Shown: positions 49,986-57,248 of the stretch, in pieces
Numbering within the stretch: position 1 is the first letter of the stretch
Layout of the letters: each line of letters opens with the position of its first letter
Assembly: GCF_011067745.1 (NCBI RefSeq)
Contig: NZ_JAAMPJ010000003.1
Coordinates: 496,001 to 560,000, forward strand
Reading direction: 5' to 3'
DNA from: Lentzea alba
Lineage (GTDB): Bacteria > Actinomycetota > Actinomycetes > Mycobacteriales > Pseudonocardiaceae
DNA length: 64,000 bases
The notes under the pieces: generated by a model
Databases searched by the model: none
What the model saw: the letters and a program-made list of their open reading frames with translations, nothing else
What the model was told of the DNA's origin: nothing
Program-made: the position numbers and the translations under genes

Positions 49986-51911
49986 ATGAGCAGGCGGAAG
50001 AAGACCGAGCCCTACGTCCGGCTGACCCAGCCGCTGGTGCGCGACTCAGGCATCCTGCGCCCAGCCACCTGGGACGAGGCACTGGACCGCGCCGCAGAGG
50101 GTTTCCGCAGGAACGTCGCCAACGGGGGTCCGGACGCGTTCGGCATGTTCTCCTGTGCGCGGGCCACCAACGAGATGAACTACATGGCGCAGAAGTTCAC
50201 GCGCGCCGTGATCGGGACGAACAACGTGGACTCGTGCAACCGCACGTGTCACGCGCCGAGTGTGGCCGGCCTCGCCAAGGTGTTCGGCAGCGGCGGCGGC
50301 ACCTCCTCCTACCAGGAGATCGAGGACGCCGACCTGATCGTGCTGTGGGGCTCGAACGCGCGGGAAGCGCACCCGATCTTCTTCCAGCACGTGCTCAAGG
50401 CGGTGAACAAGGGCGCGAAGCTGTACGTGGTCGACCCGCGGCTCACCAGCACCGGCAAGTGGGCGCACAAGTGGTTGCGGCTCAACGTCGGTACGGACAT
50501 CCCGCTGGCCCACGCCATCGCGCGCGAGATCATCGCGTCCGGTCTCACCAACATGTCGTTCGTCGAGCGCGCTACCGAGGGCTTCGACGAGTTCGTGAAG
50601 GCCGTCGAGCCGTGGACGTTGCCGGTCGCGGAGCTGGAGACCGGGGTGCCGGCCGAGTTGATCCGCGAGCTCGCGCACGCGTACGCCAAGGCGGATCGCG
50701 GGCAGCTCAGCTGGACGCTCGGCATCACCGAGCACCACAACGGCACCGACAACGTGCTGTCGCTCATCAACCTGTCGCTGCTGACCGGGCAGGTCGGCCG
50801 GTACGGGGCCGGGCTGAACCCGTTGCGCGGGCAGAACAACGTCCAGGGCGGTGGCGACATGGGCGCCATCCCGGACCGGCTGCCCGGCTTCCAGGACATC
50901 ACGAACCCGGACGTCGCCAAGAAGTTCAACGACGCGTGGGGCTCGAACTTCAAGGCCGCCAAGGGCTGGAACCTCACCCAGATGCTCGAGGCGATGGAAC
51001 GCGGTGACATGACCACCGTCTACATCATCGGCGAGAACCCGGTGCAGTCCGAGGCCGACTGCGAGCACACGATCAAGCGACTGTCCAACTTGGACCACGT
51101 CGTGGTGCAGGACATCTTCCTCACCAAGACCGCGCAGCTCGCGCACGTCGTGCTGCCCGCCGCGGCCGCGTGGTGCGAGACCGACGGCACGTTCACGAAC
51201 AGCGAGCGCCGGGTGCAACGCGTGCGGAAAGCTCTTACGCCGCCCGAAGGTGCGCGCGACGACATCGAGATCATGGGTGAGATCGCCACCAGGCTCGGCG
51301 CGGACTGGCAGCACAAGACCGGCGAGGACGTGTGGGACGAGCTGCGCAGCCTTTCGCCGATCCACACCGGCATGACCTACGAACGGCTCGAAAAGCTCGG
51401 TGGCATCCAGTGGCCGTGCCCGAGCGAGGACTCCCTCGAACCGAGTTTCCTGCACGGCCGGTTGTGGGAGGAGGACCCGGTGAAACGCGGGATGCCCGCG
51501 ACGTTCTCGCCGGTGCCGCACAGCCCGCCCGTCGACGAGCTGACGAGTGAGTTCCCGTTCCGGCTCACGACCGGCCGCCGGCTCGACTCCTACAACACCG
51601 GGGTGCAGTCAGGCGGGTTCGAGTCGCCGCTGCGCATGGGCGAGACGCTCGACCTGTGCCCGCAGGACGCGGCGGCGCTCGGGGTCACCGCTGGCGAGGA
51701 AGTCCGGATCACGTCCCGGCGCGGGCAGATCCAGGCGCCGGTGCGGATCGACGACGGGCTGACGCCGGGGCTGGTGTTCATGACGTTCCACTTCCCGGAC
51801 GAGATCGACGTCAACATCATCACGATCGAGGCGACCTGCCCGATCGCCGGCACGGCCGAGTACAAGGCCGCGGCCATTCGCATCGACAAGCTTCCGGTGA
51901 AGGTGGGCTGA
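49986..51911 (+). CDS. fdhA: Formate dehydrogenase, molybdopterin catalytic subunit (without N-terminal Fe-S domain)
   Basis: 641 residues from ATG, with GGAGG upstream. It oxidises formate to CO2 at a bis-MGD molybdenum site. The active-site block is NVDSCNRTCHAPSVAGL, with Cys88 as Mo ligand (Cys in place of Sec) and His89 after it. GEDEDADL-like cofactor segments and GQNNVQGGGDMG and a C-terminal molydop-binding domain (about 525-635) follow. The N-terminal Fe4S4 domain normal for this family is absent. It is found instead at the end of the protein encoded at 53693-54616. First gene of the operon. Confidence 0.92.
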   Translation: MSRRKKTEPYVRLTQPLVRDSGILRPATWDEALDRAAEGFRRNVANGGPDAFGMFSCARATNEMNYMAQKFTRAVIGTNNVDSCNRTCHAPSVAGLAKVFGSGGGTSSYQEIEDADLIVLWGSNAREAHPIFFQHVLKAVNKGAKLYVVDPRLTSTGKWAHKWLRLNVGTDIPLAHAIAREIIASGLTNMSFVERATEGFDEFVKAVEPWTLPVAELETGVPAELIRELAHAYAKADRGQLSWTLGITEHHNGTDNVLSLINLSLLTGQVGRYGAGLNPLRGQNNVQGGGDMGAIPDRLPGFQDITNPDVAKKFNDAWGSNFKAAKGWNLTQMLEAMERGDMTTVYIIGENPVQSEADCEHTIKRLSNLDHVVVQDIFLTKTAQLAHVVLPAAAAWCETDGTFTNSERRVQRVRKALTPPEGARDDIEIMGEIATRLGADWQHKTGEDVWDELRSLSPIHTGMTYERLEKLGGIQWPCPSEDSLEPSFLHGRLWEEDPVKRGMPATFSPVPHSPPVDELTSEFPFRLTTGRRLDSYNTGVQSGGFESPLRMGETLDLCPQDAAALGVTAGEEVRITSRRGQIQAPVRIDDGLTPGLVFMTFHFPDEIDVNIITIEATCPIAGTAEYKAAAIRIDKLPVKVG

Positions 51912-53696
51912 GTGGACCTCAAACTCCTCGACGTCGAGCCCACCGAGGCCGAACGCGTGGTCGTGGACCTGTTCAACGGCATGGGGCGCGACCAACTGCT
52001 GCCCGCCCTGCACGCCGTCAACGACCGGGTCGGCTGGATCAGCCAGGGCGCGCTGAACCACATCTGCCGCGTCCTGCACGTCCCACCGGCCGAGGCGTAC
52101 GGCGTGGCGAGCTTCTACTCGCTGTTCTCGCTGACCGAACGGCCGGCGAAGATCGTGCACGTCTGCGTCGACCTGGCCTGCCAGGTCAACGGCGCGAAGG
52201 CGTTGTGCGACAGGCTGACCGACGAGCTCGGCCCGGCGGGCGCGAAGAGCGGCTGGCTGCGCAGCCCCTGTCTCGGGGTGTGCGAGAAGGCTCCGGCTGC
52301 GCTCGCGTTCGAGGCGGGGGAGGTGGCGAAGGAACAGCTCCTGGCGCCCACCCACGCCGGCGAGGTGATCGCGGTGGCGGCCGCTGGTCCCTCTCCTGTG
52401 GACGGTGAGCGCGCGGAGGTGCCGCAGGCCGGTGACCCCGGCCTGCGGCTGCTCAAGCGGGTTGGCGTCGTCGACCCGGAGTCGCTGGACGACTACCGGG
52501 CGACGGGCGGCTACCAGGCGTTGCGGACGGCTCTCCTCCTGGGCCCGTCCGGGGTGATCCGCGAGGTCACCGACGCCAAGCTGATGGGCCGCGGCGGTGC
52601 GGCGTTCCCGACGGGGCGCAAGTGGGACGCGACCGCCCGCCAGCCCGTCCGGCCGCACTACCTGGTGTGCAACGCCGACGAGAGCGAGCCCGGCACGTTC
52701 AAGGACCGGCTGCTCATGGAGGGCGACCCGTTCTCGGTGATCGAGTCGATGACGATCGCCGGGTTCGCCGCGGGGTGCTCGAAGGGCTACCTGTACCTGC
52801 GCGGCGAGTACCCGCTGGCGCTGCACCTGCTGCGCAACGCGATCGCCAAGGCGCGCGAGCGAGGGTTCCTCGGCACGAACATCATGGGGCACGAGGGTTT
52901 CTCGTTCGACATCGAGATCCGCCGCGGCGCCGGTGCGTACATCTGCGGTGAGGAAACCGCGATCTTCAACTCCATCGAGGGCTTCCGCGGCGAGCCGCGG
53001 TCGAAGCCTCCCTTCCCGGTGGAGGTAGGACTCTTCGGCAAGCCGACCGTGGTCAACAACGTGGAGACGCTGGTGAACGTGCCGGTGATCCTCGCCGAGG
53101 GCAGCGAGGCGTACACCCGGATCGGCACCGCCGGGTCCACGGGGTCGAAGCTGTTCTGCCTGTCGGGCAACGTGAGTCGTCCGGGCGTGTACGAGGTGCC
53201 GTTCGGCACCACGCTCGGGGAACTCCTCGATCTGGCGGGTGGCGTGCCGCCAGGCCGGGAGCTGCGAGCGGTACTGCTCGGCGGGGCGGCAGGCGGGTTC
53301 GTTCGCCCGGACGAGCTCGACCTGCCGCTCACCCTGGAGGACGCGCGCGCCGCCGGCACCACCCTCGGCTCCGGCGTGGTGCTCGTGCTCGACGACACCG
53401 CTGATCTGGGCAGCTTCCTGTTGCGCATCGCCGCGTTCTTCCGCGACGAGTCGTGCGGGCAGTGCGTGCCGTGCCGGATCGGGACCGTGCGGCAGGAAGA
53501 GGCCCTGCACCGGCTCGTCGGCAAGCGTCCGCTGAGCACCGGCGCGGCTGATCTCCAGCTGCTGCGCGAAGTCGGGCAGGTCATGCGCGACTCGTCGATC
53601 TGCGGTCTCGGCCAAACAGCGTGGAACGCCATCGAATCAGCCCTCGACCGGCTGGGCTGTGTTGAATCATTTGGGCATGAGGAGGCAGGGTCATGA
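51912..53696 (+). CDS. fdhB: Formate dehydrogenase NADH-binding subunit (NuoE-NuoF fusion)
   Basis: 594 residues from GTG directly after fdhA. Residues about 1-155 are NuoE-like, with 2Fe-2S cysteines in HVCVDLACQVNG and SPCLGVCEKAPA. Residues about 170-590 are NuoF-like: GRGGAAFPTGRKW (FMN/NAD site), NADESEPGTFKDR, GAGAYICGEETA, and the 4Fe-4S cluster CGQCVPCRIGT with a later Cys in SSICGLGQ. It passes electrons from the molybdenum subunit through Fe-S centres to NAD+. This makes the enzyme a soluble NAD-dependent FdsBA-like type. Its stop overlaps the next ATG. Confidence 0.93.
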   Translation: MDLKLLDVEPTEAERVVVDLFNGMGRDQLLPALHAVNDRVGWISQGALNHICRVLHVPPAEAYGVASFYSLFSLTERPAKIVHVCVDLACQVNGAKALCDRLTDELGPAGAKSGWLRSPCLGVCEKAPAALAFEAGEVAKEQLLAPTHAGEVIAVAAAGPSPVDGERAEVPQAGDPGLRLLKRVGVVDPESLDDYRATGGYQALRTALLLGPSGVIREVTDAKLMGRGGAAFPTGRKWDATARQPVRPHYLVCNADESEPGTFKDRLLMEGDPFSVIESMTIAGFAAGCSKGYLYLRGEYPLALHLLRNAIAKARERGFLGTNIMGHEGFSFDIEIRRGAGAYICGEETAIFNSIEGFRGEPRSKPPFPVEVGLFGKPTVVNNVETLVNVPVILAEGSEAYTRIGTAGSTGSKLFCLSGNVSRPGVYEVPFGTTLGELLDLAGGVPPGRELRAVLLGGAAGGFVRPDELDLPLTLEDARAAGTTLGSGVVLVLDDTADLGSFLLRIAAFFRDESCGQCVPCRIGTVRQEEALHRLVGKRPLSTGAADLQLLREVGQVMRDSSICGLGQTAWNAIESALDRLGCVESFGHEEAGS

Positions 53697-54616
53697 CGAT
53701 CGTCGAGATCGGGCTTCCGAAGCGGCTGGTCGAGCTGACCTTGGACGGCGAAAGCGTTCGCGTGCCGGAAGGTGCGACGATCCTGGACGCCTGCACCGCG
53801 TCCGGCAAGTCGATCCCCACCCTCTGCTACGGCGACACGTTGAAGCCCGCCAACGCCTGCCGCGTGTGCATGGTCGAGGTCGAGGGTTCGCGCACGCTGG
53901 TGCCGTCGTGCTCGCGCAAGGTCGAGCCGGGCATGGTGGTGCGCACCGACTCCGAGCGCACCACCCACAGCCGCAAGCTGGTGCTGGAACTTCTCGGGTC
54001 CGCGACGGACCTCTCCACCACACCGCACGTGGACGAGTGGATGTCCGCGTGCGGTGCCGACCCCTCCCGGTTCGGCCCGTCGGCGCCTCCGTCGCAGGAC
54101 CGCGACGAGCGCCGGCCGGGCGAGCACGAGGAGATCGACGGTTCGGTCGCCGCGACCGTCCGGCAACCGACCAAAGTGGACAATCCGCTGTACGTCCGCG
54201 ACTACGGCAAGTGCATCATGTGTTACAAGTGCGTCGACGCGTGCGGCGACCAGTGGCAGAACAGCTTCGCGATCTCCGTGGCAGGACGCGGGTTCGACGC
54301 GCGGATCTCCACGGAGTTCGCCACGCCGCTGCCCGACAGCGCGTGCGTGTACTGCGGCAACTGCATCGAGGTCTGCCCGACCGGTGCGCTGAGCTTCAAA
54401 CGCGAGCACGACAAGCGCGAAGACGGCACCTGGGACGAGTCGAAGCAGACCGAGACCACGACCATCTGCACGTTCTGCGGGGTCGGGTGCAACCTCACGC
54501 TGCACGTGCAGGACAACGAGATCGTCAAGGTCACTTCTCCGCACGAAAGCACTGTCACGCACGGAAATCTCTGCATCAAGGGCCGCTTCGGCTGGCAGCA
54601 CGTGCAGAACCGCTGA
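53693..54616 (+). CDS. Fe-S subunit of formate dehydrogenase (ferredoxin, 2x4Fe-4S and detached Molybdop Fe4S4 domain)
   Basis: 307 residues. Residues 1-90 are a 2Fe-2S ferredoxin-like domain (TLCYGD, ANACRVCMVEVEG, PSCSRKVE). NuoG-type residues follow, then two 4Fe-4S motifs: CIMCYKCVDAC and CVYCGNCIEVCP. The last 55 residues hold CTFCGVGCNLTL and GNLCIKGRFGWQHVQNR, which is the Fe4S4 domain that normally begins the catalytic chain of molybdenum formate dehydrogenases. FdhA in this operon starts exactly where that domain would hand over. It carries electrons between FdhA and FdhB. Confidence 0.9.
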   Translation: MTIVEIGLPKRLVELTLDGESVRVPEGATILDACTASGKSIPTLCYGDTLKPANACRVCMVEVEGSRTLVPSCSRKVEPGMVVRTDSERTTHSRKLVLELLGSATDLSTTPHVDEWMSACGADPSRFGPSAPPSQDRDERRPGEHEEIDGSVAATVRQPTKVDNPLYVRDYGKCIMCYKCVDACGDQWQNSFAISVAGRGFDARISTEFATPLPDSACVYCGNCIEVCPTGALSFKREHDKREDGTWDESKQTETTTICTFCGVGCNLTLHVQDNEIVKVTSPHESTVTHGNLCIKGRFGWQHVQNR

Positions 54617-54643
54617 TCTTTTAGGCACCGGGAGGGCACTCCG

Positions 54644-56185
54644 ATGTCGTTGATCCTCAAGCCCGGCACCTCGTGGAACGAGGTCTATTCGCAGTGCGTC
54701 GAGGTCGCACCGGAAGCGTTCCACGACGATCGGCTGCTCAACCACTTCGGCGGCGGGTGGAGTCGTTCCGGTGAACCGATGCCCGCCACCACCCCGGTCG
54801 ACGGCTCCACCATCGCGGGCCCGCCGTTCCTCGACTTCGACGTCGCGGGCCGTGCGGTGGTCTCCGCCGTCGAGCAGCACATGGAGTGGCGTGAAGTGCC
54901 TCTCGCGGAACGCAAAGCCCGCGTTTCAGAGGCTCTGGACGCCCTGACCCAGCACCGCGACCTGCTGTCGTTGTTGCTGGTGTGGGAGATCGGCAAGCCG
55001 TGGCGGCTTGCGACGGCCGACGTCGACCGGTGCATCGAGGGTGTGCGGTGGTACGTCGAGGAGATCGACGGGATGCTCGCGGGCCGGACGCCGTTGAACG
55101 GGCCGGTCAGCAACATCGCCTCGTGGAACTACCCGATGAGCGTGCTGATGCACGCGATGCTGGTGCAGGCGTTGGCGGGCAACGCCGTTATCGCCAAGGC
55201 ACCGACCGACGGCGGCGTGAGCTGCCTGACGCTGGCCACCGCCCTGGCCGCGCGGTCCGGGCTGCCGTTCACGCTCGTCAGCGGCAGCGGGGCCGAGCTG
55301 GCACCGGTGCTGGTCGGGTCGTCGTTCCTGGGTTGTGTGTCCTTTGTGGGCGGTCGCGACGTCGGCAGCTCCATCGCGACCCGGCTGGTCGACTCGCAGC
55401 GCAGGCACGTGCTGGAGCAGGAGGGCCTGAACTGCTGGGGTGTCTGGGAAACCGACTCCTGGGACATGCTCGGCACGCAGATCCGCAAGGCCTTCGACTA
55501 CGGCAAGCAGCGCTGCACCGCCTACCCGCGCTACGTCGTGCAGCGGTCGCTGTTCGACAAGTTCCTGAGCGTCTACCTGCCCGCGGTGCGAGACGTGAAG
55601 TTCGGTCATCCGCTCGCCGTCGCTTCGCCCGGCGACGAGCTGCCGTCGCTGGACTTCGGCCCGCTGATCAACGACGCGAAGGCCAAGGAGCTCGGTGACG
55701 TCGTGGACGAGGCGATCCGGGCCGGTGGTGTGCCGCTGTACCGGGGATCGGCGGACGACGGCCGGTTCCTGCCCGGCCAGCAGACCGCCGCCTACCTGGC
55801 ACCGGTCGCGATCCTCGACCCGCCGCGGGCGTCCGTGCTGCACCACGCCGAACCGTTCGGGCCGGTCGACACGATCGTGCTGGTGGACACCGAGGCCGAG
55901 CTGCTGGCCGCGATGAACGCCTCGAACGGCGCGCTGGTCGCGTCGCTGGCCTGCGACGACGAGGCCACGGCTCGGCGGTTGAGCGCGGACATCCAGGCGT
56001 TCAAGGTCGGCATCAACAAGCCGCGGTCACGCGGTGACCGGGACGAGGTGTTCGGCGGCCGTGGCGCGTCTTGGCGCGGTGCGTTCGTGGGTGGCGCGTT
56101 GCTCGTGCACGCCGTCACAGAGGGTCCGCCCGATGAACGGCCGTACGGCAACTTCCCCTCCTACTCGCTTTACCCGCCAACGTGA
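54644..56185 (+). CDS. Aldehyde dehydrogenase-family protein of the fdh operon
   Basis: 513 residues. The Rossmann/catalytic layout is intact: SWNYPMSVLMHAML, catalytic-Glu block VLEQEGLNCWGVW, and nucleophile Cys291 in YGKQRCTAYPRYV, where canonical enzymes have GQxC. The motif deviations suggest an unusual substrate or an acylating reaction. It lies 27 bases after the Fe-S subunit gene, in the same operon. Candidates are glyoxylate, formaldehyde or formyl-CoA chemistry, none proven. Its stop overlaps the next GTG. Confidence 0.8.
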   Translation: MSLILKPGTSWNEVYSQCVEVAPEAFHDDRLLNHFGGGWSRSGEPMPATTPVDGSTIAGPPFLDFDVAGRAVVSAVEQHMEWREVPLAERKARVSEALDALTQHRDLLSLLLVWEIGKPWRLATADVDRCIEGVRWYVEEIDGMLAGRTPLNGPVSNIASWNYPMSVLMHAMLVQALAGNAVIAKAPTDGGVSCLTLATALAARSGLPFTLVSGSGAELAPVLVGSSFLGCVSFVGGRDVGSSIATRLVDSQRRHVLEQEGLNCWGVWETDSWDMLGTQIRKAFDYGKQRCTAYPRYVVQRSLFDKFLSVYLPAVRDVKFGHPLAVASPGDELPSLDFGPLINDAKAKELGDVVDEAIRAGGVPLYRGSADDGRFLPGQQTAAYLAPVAILDPPRASVLHHAEPFGPVDTIVLVDTEAELLAAMNASNGALVASLACDDEATARRLSADIQAFKVGINKPRSRGDRDEVFGGRGASWRGAFVGGALLVHAVTEGPPDERPYGNFPSYSLYPPT

Positions 56186-57168
56186 CGTACCGCGCGGACT
56201 TGCTCCGCATTGTGCAGAACGTGGTGGCCCCTCAGGCCGCCGATGTTGACCAGCAGGCCAGATTCCCGCGCGCCGCCCTGAACTCCTTGGGCGCGAGCGG
56301 CATCCTGGGCATGACCATCTCGCGCACGGTCGGCGGGGGAGGACAGGACCTGCGCTCGGCCGGACGAGTGGTCGAGCACGTCGCAAGCGTCTGCGGCGCA
56401 ACGGCTTCCGTCCTGCGCTCGCACTACTCGGCGGCCGCCGTGCTGGACCGCTCCGGACCGCACTGGTTGCGCGCGGAGATCGCGGCGGGCCGGCACCTGT
56501 CGACGTTGGCGGCGTTCGGTGCCGACGGCGTGGTGTCCGCGCACGGCGACGTGGTGCAGGTGCGGGCGCGCAAGAGCTGGGTGATCGCGGCCGGCGAGGC
56601 GGACAGCTACGTCTGGTCCTGCGGCGCGGCGTTGTTCCTGGTTCCCGCACAGGCACCGGGGCTGCTGGTGCCGGCCGACCACGCCGGGATGGGGTTGCGC
56701 GGGACCGTCGCCACCTGCGTGGAGGCGGATCCCGTGCGGGTGCCGGCGTCCAACCAGCTGTGGTCGGAAGAGCTGGCGTTCCCGTGGTTCCTGGTGCTCG
56801 GGGCGGCCGTGTCGCTGGGCCTGATGGAAGGCGCGCTGGCCGCGGCTTTGGGACATCTCGGCGGCGGTGACCCGCGCACAAGGGCCGACCTGGTCCGGAT
56901 GCGGCTGCGCACCGACTCGGTGCGCGTGCTCTACAACGACACCCTGTCCGCGGTGACGTGGCATCCGGAACGGTCGGCCGACCGGGTCCGGCTGCTGGCG
57001 GTCACCGCGACCGAGGCAGCGGTGGCGGTGACGGATCTGGCGATGAAGGTGTGCGGGGACGCGGCGTTCCGGCGGGACCTGGGCATCGAGCGCAGGTTCC
57101 GCGACGCACGGGCCGCAGCCGCAATCGACCCGACGGTGGCCTCCCTGCTGGACTCGGTGGAGATCTGA
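56182..57168 (+). CDS. Acyl-CoA dehydrogenase-like flavoprotein
   Basis: 328 residues from GTG overlapping the aldehyde dehydrogenase gene. The fold order is that of acyl-CoA dehydrogenases: N-terminal helices with FPRAALNSLGASGILGMTISRTVGG, a beta domain (VVQVRARKSWVIAAGEA), and C-terminal helices with TATEAAVAVTDLAMKVCGDAAF. It is short for the family (about 380 residues usual), and the catalytic Glu is not obvious. It is the last gene of the fdh operon. Its role in formate or oxalate metabolism is unknown. Confidence 0.78.
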   Translation: MTYRADLLRIVQNVVAPQAADVDQQARFPRAALNSLGASGILGMTISRTVGGGGQDLRSAGRVVEHVASVCGATASVLRSHYSAAAVLDRSGPHWLRAEIAAGRHLSTLAAFGADGVVSAHGDVVQVRARKSWVIAAGEADSYVWSCGAALFLVPAQAPGLLVPADHAGMGLRGTVATCVEADPVRVPASNQLWSEELAFPWFLVLGAAVSLGLMEGALAAALGHLGGGDPRTRADLVRMRLRTDSVRVLYNDTLSAVTWHPERSADRVRLLAVTATEAAVAVTDLAMKVCGDAAFRRDLGIERRFRDARAAAAIDPTVASLLDSVEI

Positions 57169-57179
57169 CGAGCAGCCGA

Positions 57180-57240
57180 GAGGTTGATGAGGGGAGCTTT
57201 CACAAACCTCAGGTTTGTGAAAGCTCCCCTCATCAACCTC
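57180..57240. terminator. Perfect 61-nt palindrome, bidirectional terminator
   Basis: Two 30-base arms, perfectly complementary, around a single central C. It starts 11 bases after the acyl-CoA dehydrogenase stop and ends 8 bases before the convergent SARP stop. It would fold as a very strong hairpin in either transcript. The reverse-complement symmetry is exact, as in repeated intergenic palindromes. Whether this element recurs elsewhere in the genome cannot be judged here. Confidence 0.85.
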
Positions 57241-57248
57241 CTTACGGG

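Noticed and set aside
57169..57248. Insertion-sequence terminal repeat
   Set aside because: The palindrome has no adjacent transposase or target duplication and sits exactly between two convergent stop codons, which fits a terminator.
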